This document shows, piece by piece, positions 44,704-58,254 of a stretch of DNA of 64,000 nt (position 1 is its first letter; the number at the start of each line of letters is the position of its first letter). The stretch is taken from assembly GCA_032622095.1 (NCBI GenBank), contig CP136061.1, positions 188,300,369 through 188,364,368 of the forward strand, in the 5' to 3' direction. Source of the stretch: Siphonodentalium dalli (Eukaryota; Mollusca; Scaphopoda; Gadilida; Siphonodentaliidae). Both the position numbers and the translations under genes were made by a program. The notes beneath the pieces are model-generated. The model did not search any database and was not told the origin of the DNA. It was given only the letters and a program-made list of their open reading frames with translations.

Positions 44704-45496
44704 TCTTGTAACAAAGGCCAATAAAATGATTTGCCTTATAAAAAACCGACCAGATAGATTTGAATGTTCGGTGAACATATACGGCGACGGTCGATAACAA
44801 GAATGTAATTTACTTGCGCGAAGAGGATTAAAGATGGTCTATCGCTTCCTGTAACAAGGTGTATATTGTTTAAAATAATAAATATGAATCGAAGACCCGA
44901 CTCGTAGCTATTATTTTATACCCCGGAAGCTATATAAAACGTATTTAGGAAGAGATAGACCATATGTAATTGTTTATTGAAGCCGTAACTTATCCGACTA
45001 TCGTTTACACGTTTTTCAACACAATTTGTTCATATCTATAAATATATACAGGTTCCGAGCCATGCTCATAATTGCTGATATTTCGCACCAATTGTATCAT
45101 TACAGCAATTCAATATTAACACACGTTACAAGTTAAGAGAATGTATCGCTGAACCTAGCTAGTATTGACGTCTAGTTTCAACAACATGACACAAAATATA
45201 TACACATATATACGCAGCGCGCAGTTACTATTTATCCGCTGTACAATTCCCAACAGCTGAACCTCACGATTGCTGCATTAAATCCGGGAAGATAAAAACA
45301 TCATAGCAGCTCATATATTATGTCCAGTCTGCTCACGATCAATATAACGTATACCACAACTGAATTAATTTCGCCACCCCATCTATCAAAATCTACACAT
45401 ACACCCGGTGGTGATAGGAAGAGTCAAATAGGTATTATAACGATATCCAATTTCCAGCAATTTTGGCCAACTTGGGAGGGGTACTATACTGGCATA
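44704..45496. other. No gene seen
   Basis: AT-rich intergenic sequence without supported features. Confidence 0.4.
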
Positions 45497-46942
45497 ATAG
45501 TCGGATTCCTTATGTCGAAAATAATGGTCGCGCGTTTTCGGAATGTTAAAAGCGTTATGAGAACCGTTTCTATACCACCAGTGTGTCTATTTTCAGAATC
45601 TACCTGTTTCCAGCTTGATATTTTAGTGGAAACAGGTTTGTGTGAGGCTTTTGTTTGTGCACCCCTCTATTTTTTCCCGTCCACCTGGTAATAAAAAACA
45701 TGCTATTACGCATAGCAAGTTCGGTAAGTGGCTTTCTTTGTTCTCAGAAATCGAAAAACATGGAGAGATCTTGCCATAAATTACTTAATTACATATCTTA
45801 ACGTGGAATTTTATCATAAAATCATCAGATGCATTGTATTTATGACTGCATTTTCAATTTTCTTTCCCAAATATTAAGGTATTGTATATTCTTAAAATCA
45901 GCTACATCACATATAGACGAACATGAACAATCTACAAGGATATCTTAATCATATGCCACAAACAAAACTTCGATACATCGATTTTTGGTAAAGATATCGC
46001 AGAAAAGCTAAACCTACCCTCACCCTCGCTGATTTCACAAGTCAGATTCCTTTGGTCGAAAACAACGGTCGCGCAATTTCGGATTGTCTAAAATAGAATG
46101 GTTTATTTATCAATAGCGTGTCTACTTTCCGAGTTTACCTGTGTCCAGTTGAAATTTTATTGGAAAAAAGTGTTTTGGACTGTTTTAATAATTTAAAGAG
46201 CGTTTGCTTATTATACAAATATTAATCCTCATAACTAACCTTCTGGTGGATGTGCGAGTTGAAATTAACAAAAGTATCAAATATGGCGGTCTACTTTCAG
46301 AGTCTACTTGTTTCCAGTCTGACATTTTAGTGGAAACAAATTGTTTGGACGGTTTAAAAAATTTAAAGAGCGTTTCCTGATTATACAGATATTAACTAAC
46401 ACGATTAGCTTTTTCATGAATGGTGGGAGTTGAAATTATGCACATATGTCAAGTATGACTCTGAAATGTATTTTTGAGAATGGTGTCGTCAGATAAGTCT
46501 CCACGGGAAGTGTACTACAGTTGCGAACAAAACTAACGTTGGACCCTATAGAGAGTTTGACAATTTACTCAAATGTTCAGTGGTGGAACTTAATGGCTAT
46601 CATATATGCATGGCTCTTACGTGTAATCTATCGTAACTACATGTTATTTTACCAAATTCACTTGCAATATAGTCAGGACACCAGATACAATAGTTGATAA
46701 AAATGTGGTTCACATCAATCATATACATCACAATCACGTGCTTCGGTGATATGTCCACTATTCTACAGATGTAATGTTTATCATGACTAAAGTTCCAGGA
46801 TGTCGTTGTAAAATTGATTGATGTTTTTTTGTTCATCAATTGACAAAATTAATGTTTATTGCCAGGACGAAGTACCGCATAATACGGAGTTGTGTGCTAA
46901 CAATTCTGCGAGTCATATTTATGTAAGTGTCAGTCAAAACTT

Positions 46943-48156
46943 TTAGGACATGGAAATATTTTTTTTATTAATTCGTGGCCACGAAATAACTAATTCGTGG
47001 CCACGAAATAACTAATTCGTGGCCACGAAATAACTAATTGTGATATACGATCGTCAGTCCCATTGTTGTAATGGAAGCGGATAGAGATGATCTGGTTGTA
47101 GTTGTCCACCAGCATGGTATGAGCCACGGTTAAGAAAATGTAAGGAGAACATTGTTTTGATATAAACTCGATCGTTGGACAACACCGACCCTGTCTTTAA
47201 AACAGCAGCCTTTGCCTTTTTGTTTGGTGGTGGTGAGTTCAAACCATGTATGGCCCGTAAAACAAATTAAGTAATCACCCCTTTCACCAACCCGATCCAA
47301 AGTTGCCGCCGTCCTGATGGTGGGTCACATAGGGCACCCACGACATCAGTATATCTTGGGGGCCACCATACAGCACCAATTATACCACATAAAACAGTTA
47401 AGGGGCCGAGAAATTGTATAGGTGCCATATTTGAACCCATCTGGGGCGGCCATTTTGGATCGGGGATGGTGAAAGCGGGTCAATATTTAGTTTGTCTCAT
47501 CAGGGGTCACCATACAACACACTGTATTCGACCTAAAATGGGAGGGGGCAATTGCATGGTACCATATATGGACCCCTATGATCAGTTATCATTTTCGCTC
47601 GAATGGGTTGAAGGTGTGAAAATTTAGCTTGCTTTGCGAGCCACCGTACAACACCCTTTATTTTGATCTATATCGGTCAAGTGACCGAGAAATAATGTGT
47701 ACCCTATTTGATCCCTTATGAGCGGCGACCATTTTGGATCGGGTATGGTTGAAAGGTGTGAATATTTATAAGTTTGTTTTTGGGCTCACCCTACAAAACC
47801 ACTTATTTGACTTAAATCGGCCAATATGCCGAGTGAAAATGGCATTCCCATTCGATCCCTTGTGGTAAAAACTAATGAATATTCAGTTTTTCTTGGATCC
47901 ACCTGACCCGTGTTTCCCCGTTCTCTCTGGGCTAGTTTATATCGGACGTTCATATCCCCGTAGAGCCCGGGTCCCACGCCATAAGGGGTTTATAGTAGCT
48001 TCTCTGCTATCGTACGCATTGTTTCTAAAACATCATCAAGTGTAACCATACCGTAAAGGTATCTGGATATATGCAAAGGTCAATCAGGTATAATTCGTCA
48101 CGAATTAGCATTTCGTGGCCACGAAATAAAAAAAAAAACAATTTCCCATGTCCTAA
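46943..48156. mobile_element. Inverted-repeat element with TTCGTGGCCACGAA palindromes (1.2 kb)
   Basis: The ends ttaggacatggaaat and atttcccatgtcctaa are inverted, as are adjoining poly-T/poly-A and tcgtggccacgaaat sequences. The left end has three 22-bp copies (46972-47037) of ttcgtggccacgaaataact. The interior (47290-47880) is a diverged tandem array with period about 150-160 bp containing ccattttggatcggg. No transposase. Confidence 0.85.
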
Positions 48157-48819
48157 ACCATCCACCGTAGCTTATGGATCATTCTGTTTTAGTATTAAAT
48201 ATGGAGAAACCCGACCAGCATCAATGTAACAACTACAACAACTCATCTATGCCAATTGTATGTTTAGCCATACATGTGGATAGGGTGGTATTGTTTAAAA
48301 ATGTTAAACAACGTTATCAATTCCATATGTATTGCTAAATATTGCTGGGCATATATAGATGGTTGTTCTATAATTCCTGGTCGGGTTTATCAAAATTGGG
48401 AGTTTAAATTATGTTCATCTGATGATAAAGAAAACACTTTCTCCGTCCACTCGATATACATCCCCCGGGATACATGTTTCACATACTAAATTAACACCTT
48501 AGTCAACATAACAAATCACTCCCTCAAATCCTTTGCCACAAGAATAAAAATAAATTGTCAGTATAAATAAGCAAGACATCTCTGGACACTTTTTGAAAGA
48601 TAATTTATTATAAGAAGATATATATGTGCATTGGTCTTATATATAGCACAACACAGTAAGATGCAAGTGACACAGTGCGGGGACAATACTGTGTCGAAGA
48701 ACATAGTTGAGGGGACCCTTCCATCATCCTTCATAATGTATCATGACTCCATCTGCTGTGAACAAACCATCGACTGAGGCTTAATGGGTCGTTCTCCCCC
48801 CAATAATATACTTGCATGA

Positions 48820-49340
48820 CTTTGATCCGATCAACACTCTGGGCCGTGGTATTTTCCCATAAATTAGATAGTGTCTATAGTCGGATGGTATTGGTTATGT
48901 TCAAATGGTGACACAGATATGAAACTGTACTTGTTAGTGCCCCATGGGCCATTGATCATTATAAGATCGAGAAACTTAGTCTAGAAAATTACCGGGAATT
49001 CACTGGAAATTGCAATTGTAGCTGATAGGGTCGTAATTCAACGTTTGCGTTTCCGATGCAGTTAATACCCAAATGTGAAATTTGAGATATACCTGGCCGT
49101 CAAAGTGAACCATATGTCTTATTTAAGGTTAGCAACGGTTGCTAATCAAATGCCACAATGGTGTACTAATCATCCACTCGTATTGCCTTAATTTAGTCAG
49201 TGTCTAATTACATGGTGCTGGTTTTGTTCAAAGTTGGGCACACGTATGTCTAAAACTATACAGCCATGCTCTGCATAGGCCATTGATCATTATAAGATCG
49301 GGAGACTTTACCACTGCTCCCGATAGCTCCTTAGTAACGG
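48820..49340. repeat. Tandem dimer, period about 310 bp
   Basis: gccattgatcattataagat and surrounding blocks (agtgtctaa, gttcaaa) occur twice, about 48870-48990 and 49198-49310. Confidence 0.65.
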
Positions 49341-50458
49341 TTACTAAGCACCTAATTGCAGGAAAGCAGGAAAATGCAAATATGGTTGATATCTATTTTA
49401 CTCATTAAGCTCTACTTTCGTGGAAATTCGAATTTACTTGATTTGCACAGCTATACACGAAGCGTGGCGATTAACTGTGGTCAGAATATTGATGGTGAAT
49501 GTTGGGTTTCAGTCGCTGTACTGAAGTTGGCCAAATGTAACTGGCGTGGGAAGCGTGAAAGCAAAGCCTATACCGCTATAGTAAATATCTCAGCTGCACC
49601 AAAATGTCCATTTATCAGTAGCACAAATCCTGCAAAAACACAGATTCTCTCAGTGCATGTGGGATAGACTCCGATGATAATATAATATGTAATCACATCG
49701 TGAACAGTATTGTTGTGATTAGTTTCGTTTGATTCAACAGGCTGCATATTATCGAAATTACAAAACCATTCGACACTTACTTTTGCCAATTACTGTATCT
49801 TGAGGCATAACTATATCATATATTGCATCTATTAAATCACGGATAGCTACAGTGGGCCAAACACGAGTGTTAGTCTTCATATTCAGTTGCGTACGATTGC
49901 CAATAAGTGATATTACAAACAACGTTTGGGCATAACACGAAATTCTCCATAGGTTTAGGTGTTAAATTTTGATCGCAACTGTACTTAGCAAGAATCATCT
50001 GATCACATCCATTCTTTTTAAAACTACGTCTGTGTTTCATACTTGGTATTTTTTTTTAGGAATATCAGTAGCGCATATTATAATACGCAAAATGGCGCCA
50101 TTTATCCAAAGTACTAGAATCTCCATAGGGCTCAGTGTTAATTTTTGATCACAACTGTAGCCAACAAGAATGAACAGATCACATCAAAATTTTCAAAAAT
50201 ACATATAACGGTCATATCTAGTAGTTTGGAGAAGTTTCAAATCGCACCGATCACCATACGCCAGCTGGCACCATCTATCGTTTTCTGTAAATACTAAACG
50301 CTCTTTAAATTATGTTGACCCCGATTTAGGCCGACCCGCCAAAATTCAAGAATGGAAACAAGTGAATCCTGAAAACACACCTACTAGGCATACATAATCC
50401 GTTTTCAGATCGCTTTTAACAAACCAAAAATGCAAAATGACATAAGGAATCCGACTAT

Positions 50459-52119
50459 AAGCCGAATGAATATTTATTTACTGTACACAGCAATGGATAG
50501 GCGTAAATCACTGAGTTATGCCCCTTGGTTTCACACACAAAATGTCAGATTTTAACCATGTTTTACTAAATATAACAATTGTCAATTATAAACCAGACAA
50601 CGTAAGAGCGATTGTCAGTAAATAAGCTTCGTCCACCTGATACGATATGACAGAACTGATAAACATATCAAATGGAAACAAAGTGATCGAGTCAGTTTTA
50701 AAAAATTGCCTCACAAAGGCAGATACAAAATTTATAAAATCGGGCTATTTTTCTATAGCCAAACACACGGGCTTATAGAACATCATGTTACGTATAAAAT
50801 TTGAAATTTCACAGATGTGTAAAATAATTAAACTACCAAACCAACAATGCCACATATAACACAGGCTACACTGACAGATATGTCCCTCGAATACTTCTTA
50901 TCCTATTTTCAGACATTACAACCCTCAAAATCGTATCCAGCTACCTTAACAATATGCATCCTAACATCACACGTTTGCTATGTTCATGTTATGTGTATAT
51001 TGTAAATAAAATTATCCTATCAAATCTTGTCCGCCGTGAAGTTGTTTGCTTTGTCTGTGTTAATTATCGTTTCAGTTGGTAGGAAATATCGCGACATTAT
51101 CATAGTTATATGATGGGACAAAGACCGGGCAGACGATTAATGTTACCGTGAAATCACCCCCATCCACGCCACCTACATGCAGACATCATGCACCGAACCC
51201 CGATCAGCAACTGGTATTCTTCACGTATATACGAATCAGGCAACCCTTCCTTTATGTAGATATCAAATATTCGTTGTACACCATATGCCGACTTAATTTG
51301 TCCGTCCGAAATAAGACGAAATTATACCAAATTTCGCGAAAGTTGATGATTTATTATTTAAAACATATATTCATAATTCATAAAATATTTCTACCTGATG
51401 TTTTACCTTAAATAAATATTACACCCTAGAATTCGACATATAAGGTTTGTTTGCTGAATATACATTTTACGGTTCTACTCACTTGCCATTATTACGAAGA
51501 TTCCTCAGAGAACAACCAAGAAGCTAGAAATGTATACCAACTTCAACTGGGTGGATAAAATGAGTCCACAATATAGTAATCGATCTCAATCGAATCAAAT
51601 AAAATAAATGCCCCAAGACCAGTGAGATAAAAAAAACTGTTCCGCTCTGGATATAGCTCCCCATATTGCTGATTCTGTGATTGATCTTGACCATGTTATT
51701 GGCGGGGAATGCATTAGAGTCTTTAATAATTCATTCTTTGCAATAGATGGAACCCGCAGAAAAAAACATCGGTCACGAAGACCACAGTTCATAGCACACT
51801 TCGTCTGAACAGAGTAACCCATATTCATAATACCACTCATACTATTAATATTACATTCTATGGGACTTATACGTGTACACAGTACACCCATCCAACGAGC
51901 GGCAGTCCATATAATATTTGCTATAAGGATTCCAAGTGTAATTTCCTTAAACGATTATAAGAAATGGCTTGATAGTCGTCATCGTAATTGACAATGATTG
52001 AATCCAAATCCACTTTTTTTTATAGTAGTTGTCATGGAAACAGAATTGCTTCGCTGAAATGACACACTAACTTTTCGAGAAAACACAAATTACACGCCAA
52101 TATCAATGCGTATATATAT
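50459..52119. other. No gene confidently seen
   Basis: No supported gene. A minus-strand stretch at 51700-51850 has a Cys pattern (QTKCAMNCGLRDRC) faintly like a PAN/apple domain, but is not convincing. Confidence 0.4.
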
Positions 52120-53440
52120 ATAGACACTAGCAGGTTAGCCCGCCACTGGCGTGGTTCGTCTCATGGCTTTGTTCGAAAAAGCAATTGCAACAGCTTCCGA
52201 GACACGTATGCTGCACCTAGGTGTAAAATTTCGTCGAAATCCGCCAGTTTTACCCGATTTGACCTTGAATTGATCATTTTCAAGGTCAAGGTCAGGTCGG
52301 GGGTCACAATTTAACCCGTCCATGACACTTCCCGTAGGTAGCAAGTTTGAGCTCAATCGGTTCGAGTCTATAAAGAACACACATTCACCACGGCAATCGG
52401 CATTGCCGTGGCAATCGCCGTAAGCTTCAATATTCGCCACGGCAATTGACTGCCGTGGGCCATGGACTGCCGTAACAGTTGATAACATGTTCACATTCGG
52501 CGGATCGGGCACTGCGGTCAGTCAAAAAACATAACACACACGCTATATAACTCCGGTATCACTAACGTACGCGGCATCGGAAGGGTGAGGTTAACTTCCG
52601 CCTGGATCCACGTGGCATGACGTAATTCACAACCACGTGTATTTACCTCGAAAGTGTTAAAATTGCGCGACCGCGACACACACAATGGCCCATAATGGGC
52701 ACGCATTCCCTGGAATTTCCCAGAAGATATTCATGGGGAGGTCAAGTGACCAATTTTGAAATTTGCTGGTCCCATTCGTCTGTAGGTCTGAGAAATTCTC
52801 GGCTAGATATTGTTACCAACATGACATATTTAAATTAATCCCGCCGTGCACCCCCATTATCAACGCGACGTAATTTTGGTACCATGTGTTGCGTTCTAAA
52901 AATAGGTCGATTGCAGTGGATTCGTAGAGATGACGAAATATGAGTGCGACAGAGAATATTGTTTGATCGAAAGCATTTGAATTAATACGTCACAAGACTC
53001 GCCTTGATGCTTGCTAATAGATATTTGTCCCTGCTATGTGTTGGGAATGTGAATTAAAATTGCCGTCGGGATGCCGTGGGGGTCTAATTTTGCAACGGCA
53101 ATACACAAAATCTCCCCCGTTCCTAGGAAGCCATAAGTACGTCACACAACACGCTCATGTCTGGATACAGTCTTACACGCTCACGCCCGGACCCAGACGT
53201 AAGAATCACATTACACGCATACGCTCTTTATCAACGACACTGTGGATACGAACGCTCTTTAACTATCAACTCGATTAAACCCGCAGTGCCGTTTTTGTGA
53301 CTGAGAGTGGAGAACGGGTGCTCAGAGCTTCTCCAAAACGCCGCGACGACCATTCCGGTGGGTTTAAGCCCGATCGGTGCAGCCGTTTCCGAGTCTATAG
53401 AGGACAAATATACACATATACACATATATTTACGGAAGTC
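52120..53440. repeat. Dispersed-repeat block with related ends
   Basis: Segments at 52330-52390 and 53350-53420 share the pattern caatcggttcgagtctataaag / cgtttccgagtctatagagg followed by acacata repeats, typical of the 3' ends of many invertebrate non-autonomous elements. At 52393-52485 cggcaat and attgccgtgg motifs alternate in inverted orientation. Class is not resolved. Confidence 0.45.
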
Positions 53441-53679
53441 TCAAAATATATAGGAGATGTTGTTCAGATTCACAGCAAAAAAACGTCATGGTTTACTAGA
53501 AATAATCAGCATCGAAAACATCGTTTTTCAATATCCAAAGATCCATTGTTCAATTAGACTGATGGTAGAACATTAGTATACTTCCAAGACCGGTTGTATT
53601 CTAAGATTTGTATAATGAGATGTCATTTCTGGTCAGCGGCAAGACATGATTTATTTTTGACATCTAACACTGGTGTGAT

Positions 53680-54114
53680 ATTTTTATTTGCCGCGAATTT
53701 TGGAAAACGGTCTCAGATTTTACAATTTACGGCGAATCTTTTGGCGATGGCAGGTGAGTATATATATGTTATTAGTTACAACTCTCTTCATAATTCGTGT
53801 ATTTATTTCCATAAATAAATGGTTAACAAAGACATTTCGGCAACATTTCAGAAGCGAAATAGTTTTTCCGGCCTCGATGAAAACGGAATATATAGGAACT
53901 TATACTGGTCACTCAAAATTTAGGACTGTTATACTAAACGAACATTAACTATTTAAATACGTTGGGTGACTATTATCAGACACAAGGTCATTAAAATTCA
54001 TCAATAAATCCAACGATATACCGACATTGCAACAAGTATATAATATACAATGTGCTTTCAGATTGACTGTGTTTTCATGTTATTCTGATTGCGTGAAGTG
54101 AGACTGTTAGTATG
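53680..54114 (+). repeat. Dispersed duplicated segment, copy interrupted by an insertion
   Basis: Matches 61748-62176 in the last intron of gene 2 (shared blocks such as ggtctcagattttacaattt, gatggcagg, tcatcaataaatc and gatataccga). Homology resumes after the insertion at 56586-56740, matching 62177-62300 (gccaatcaaatc, tcacgtgaga). Confidence 0.8.
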
Positions 54115-56585
54115 GGTTATAACCCGCTTGTATATCTGTACAAGAAATACAGACCAAGTCGCGTTAGCGCCGCGGTCTGAATGTCTTGTACAAATACCCA
54201 AGCGCGTTATAACATATTTATAAACCGATTCACACCCAGAGAAAACGGAATTGAGCCACTTTCAATACGATGATTATCAATTACCATTCAATCACTTTTA
54301 TCGGCATTTCAGAACGTTGGCTGAATGATAGTAAGCTATATTTGTTGGATTCATTGAGTGCAAAATACTTGTGTCTTAGAAAACCAGGAAGGGTCATCAG
54401 AACTTCAAATGCCGGTTCCCACAATCGCGACGGTGTTACCATCTTTATTCGAGTTTACTTGCCGAATGTCAAAAAGTAGCTCGAGACCCTCGATAATATC
54501 TGTCCTCGGTTGTCCTATCGTATTAATTGGAGACTTTAACGCTCACATTCGAAGGGACTCCAGTATGATATCCAAACATATCAGTGAGCGCACTATTCTC
54601 TTCCAATCATTCACCAAGCGTTGCGAAAGAGTGCAAAGGAAATGAGTTTTCCTACCTCCCTCAACACACTGTAAATAGACCACACTTAATTGATAATATT
54701 CTTGTGCATATTATATACGCACAGTGAAGTGATGAAAGATATGGGGGCAGTAAGACAGTCTAGCCTGACTATGCCACCCCCTCGAATATACAATGTAATA
54801 TTTGTCAAATGTATCATGCATTAATATGTGTATATTGAAATAAAATATCCTATCCTATCACTTAACACGGCGAATAATCTACCTGTTTCGTGCGCACTTA
54901 TTCTTAATGGTGTCATCTCCAATACGCGCCATCTGGTGGACCGCCCACGATTGGCGTGGCATCGTGCTGATATTGGTAAATATAAGCAAGTGTTAGAATA
55001 TCTATGTCCGAATCCATACGCGTTTTACATTAATACATACCAACTGCTGAACTCTTTATACGGTGACATAGTGTTTGCTCTGCTGACAGCGTCCAATATT
55101 TCGGTCCACAGGAAACAATTTCGGTGCCACCAGCGTTATTATTGGAACGAAGAACTGGATAGCTTGAAACTTTTCAGATGCGATCTCTTCATAACACATG
55201 GGATTCTGCCGGCAGACCCAGATTAGCGTTACCTATTTATTTAAATTATAAGGAAGCGAAACGAAAATTCAGGACAGTTCATCGCGAAGGAATCCGCAAT
55301 TCTATGACACACATTGTTATGATCTAGAACGTTATGCAATGGCCGACCAGATGTTCTGGCGTAGTTTAAAGAAGCAATCGCCGAAAGGCTCTCTTTGTCG
55401 CGATCCTGTTGGCATAGTTTCTGGATGGGCTTCTTATTTTGCTAATCTGTATTCGCCAGCGAAACATTCCCACTCTTTGCTTGAGCGGGGTATAAAGAGT
55501 GAATTATACATATACATGAACATACCAAGCGACGAATGTACCATGTGCCAACCTGTATCTAAAACAGAGATAGTGACTGAAATAAAAACTATGAAGCGAA
55601 ATAAGGCCCCCCGACCATGACTCGATTGTGTGTGAGCATATATTTAACCACAAAAATAAACTCACCGAACGCCTTCTGGTTTTGTTCAATGCAATTCTGA
55701 AACTTGAGTGGATACCATCTGGCATATCATAATTGCTCTATACAAGGGACACCCTAGAAACCAAAGTCACCTGGTAGGAACAGAGCAATAACCCTGCTGC
55801 CGATTATATACAAACTCTTCGAGTGCATGGTTCTTAAAAGACAACTGAATTCGAACGAATTGCGCGGCTTTACTGACCCGTTGCACAGTGGTTTTCAGCA
55901 AGGTTTGGTGTGGAATGTGACACCATTCTACGTGCAAGAAGCTATCTAGTATGCGAAGGACTATAACTCAAAAGTGTTGTAGCCCTCCTTGATTCAAGAA
56001 AGGCGTTCGATCGCGTGTGGGACGAGGGACTCTTGTCAAGTTTAAACGCCTAGGCGTCTCGAGTAAATGTATAACATTATTAGCTAATATCCAAACAAAT
56101 GCCATGACTACATTATCCGATGGCGTTTCAGTTTTTCTTCTGTGAAAAGTAAAGTTGTAGTCTTCAACGAATCTCGTTCAGCTCACAACCATCAGACACG
56201 AACTTGGAAAATAGGCTACGGTCCGATTAAAGAGGACAGAGTGCACTCGTCTCGGGCTATCTCAACACAATGTTCGCACTGGACCGAAAAATATTTTAGC
56301 CAAAATTTTAGCCAAATGAAAATTTTATTAGCCAAATGAAAACACTTTAGCCAAATGGTTTTTTGGCCAAAATCTCCATTTTGTTGAACACACGTTGTGT
56401 ATTTTGGATCATCACTGACGAAAGCCTGTGACCGAAAGCTTTGATATTAAGCAGATATTATATATTAAATGCTCATTCAATTAACATTTGAATGGTAATT
56501 GATACATGTACGCAATCATCGTATTGAACGTGGGGCAATTCCGTTTTCCTCTGGGTGTGAATCGGTTTATAAATATGTTATAACC
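54115..56585. mobile_element. GGTTATAAC-terminal inverted-repeat element carrying LINE debris
   Basis: The ends ggttataac and gttataacc are inverted. The region from 54206 inward (gttataacatatttataaac then cgattcacacccagag) is mirrored by the right end. The left end also contains a 97-bp hairpin (54115-54211: acccgcttg...caagcgcg). The paralogous sequence near 62176 lacks all of it, giving an empty site with TAT at the junction. The interior is a LINE fragment. Confidence 0.85.
54270..56345 (+). pseudogene. LINE ORF2 remnant (endonuclease, linker, RT)
   Basis: Successive broken frames read FIGISERWLNDS, SHNRDGVTIFI, IVLIGDFNAHIRRDS (endonuclease), then RPRLAWHRADIGKY, YYWNEELDSL, YKEAKRKFRTVHRE (linker), then VSGWASYFANLYSP, RNKAPRP, KFKRLGVSSKCITLLANIQT and KSKVVVFNESRSAHN (RT). 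Many stops and frameshifts; no YADD box found intact. It is nested within the 54115-56585 element. Confidence 0.88.
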
Positions 56586-56739
56586 TATACATATAGAAAG
56601 AATAGTCACGTGTTGATGTTCGTCGATATATATAGCAGGTGAGTATCATTCTATCGGAAATAGTAGAGCAATTTTCAGCCAATCAAATCACAAGATATTC
56701 ACGTGAGATGTAATATTGCTTGGTAGATGTTACCTGCAC

Positions 56740-58254
56740 GGAAAAGTTACGACTAGACTCGTCGATAGAGCAATTGAATGGTTCCTTCAGTAAATTGGCT
56801 GGTCCCAAATTATGTATTATTTTGGAGGAGGGATATAAAACGTGACTACACTTCAATCAATTCAGTATTTAATATCAGTATTATCAAAGTGGAGATATTA
56901 CAGAGTATGACTTGAAATTAATGCATATGTACCAGTATTAGTATAGTATATAAGGGATGAGTTAGTGCAGCAATCAAATAGTTGTGCCTATGCTGACATA
57001 CGCCTGCAGTATTTGAGCGTATTTGGCTATTTGCCAAATATATTTCCTTTCGAACTCGTCAATGTAGTCGTGATCAACGTGTTATGGTTCATCTAATTGG
57101 CCTATATTTCGCAAGTGTAATTACTATGACTTAAAAAAGTTTTCTCGGCATGACCTATGTAACTTATAATATAATATGATATATATGAGTATACTATCAG
57201 ATATAAACAGATTTAAGGATTGATTCCGACTATTTATTTAATTAACATGAGTCAGTGAATATATTCACTTACTGAAATACTAAATCTGGGATGAAACCAA
57301 GCTCAAGTGTTACATTACTTAGTACACTCAGGGCAAAGCCACGATTGAAAAAACCTATCTGTTCATTGTGATTTCAAAATACCAAACACATGGTTTGCAC
57401 AATATTTGTGTAATCTCAATCCTTGGTCCAAATTGCAAGGCAAAGTTATATCCCCTCGATACGTTGATCTGACCACTGCCATCACGAACTGAATGTAATG
57501 TGTCCTTACGTGTGTATTAAAGACTTTTGTCAGTTATAATTCAATCTGCATTATTCTGAGAAACTAAACTATCAATATTCAATGGGAAATTGGCAGCATC
57601 TGATCAAATTAGTCGGAAATTGTCCGATATAGTAGCACAAAATAGCCTGCCGACAACTACTATACGCCGGTTAGCCAGAAGTAAATAAAAACATGTTTAT
57701 GAAATGAGCTTGGTATACCATCCGCTAAATCCCCTAAGCAACTTCAATTTGTAGGAAATGTTCTCCTTGATGTACATGTACTTTAAGTTGAATAAGCTTG
57801 AATCAACTAAGATTTCTCAGAAGTTAAACAAGAAAACGTGATTACAAGCGACATATGCATGATTGTGACACGTTCCCTCTTCCAAAAATAGACACTAGTA
57901 CGTGATGGCATATTGTATATCCAGTATAACAGAGGGCAGAAATCTGCCTTGCAGTTTGTCGTTCGTCTTCTCTTGCACATCTGGTCGTCTTGACCTTAGC
58001 CAACAGTAGCGCTCTAAAATATCATAGAAATATGCAAATTGTGTTCCTAAAATAGTTACATTTACTGTCCCAGTTCGTGAAACAGAAACATTGGAGAAAA
58101 ACATATTTCCTATTGAACGAAGCTGCTGTTGACTTGTCTATCTGGCTCAAATGTATCATTGTACACCTCTGTAATTTATACATAATGTTCACGGAAATTA
58201 AACCATCCTTAACATGATAACTTAATTATATACAAGGTGAAATAACACTAGCTG
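56740..58254. other. 3' flank of SLC1-like gene 2
   Basis: No gene or strong repeat seen; the gene 2 3' UTR should lie in the right part. Confidence 0.4.

Larger units (their letters stand above)
45497..50458. repeat. Inverted pair of a diverged repeat bracketing about 5 kb
   Basis: atagtcggattccttatgtc at 45497 recurs as its complement ending at 50458. Inward both sides share gttaaaagcg, a ctgtttcca-type block, and tttaaagagcgtt. The left copy is further repeated at about 46045-46215 and 46285-46400. It could be one large foldback element or two independent insertions in opposite orientation. Confidence 0.65.

Noticed and set aside
51595-51891. Minus-strand open frame with a Cys pattern resembling a PAN/apple domain exon
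   Set aside because: Only three or four cysteines fit, a frameshift would be needed to continue the motif, and no clear splice sites or neighbouring exons were found.
52135-52512. 125-codon minus-strand frame
   Set aside because: It coincides with a dispersed repeat containing inverted cggcaat motifs; the frame is a by-product of repeat composition.
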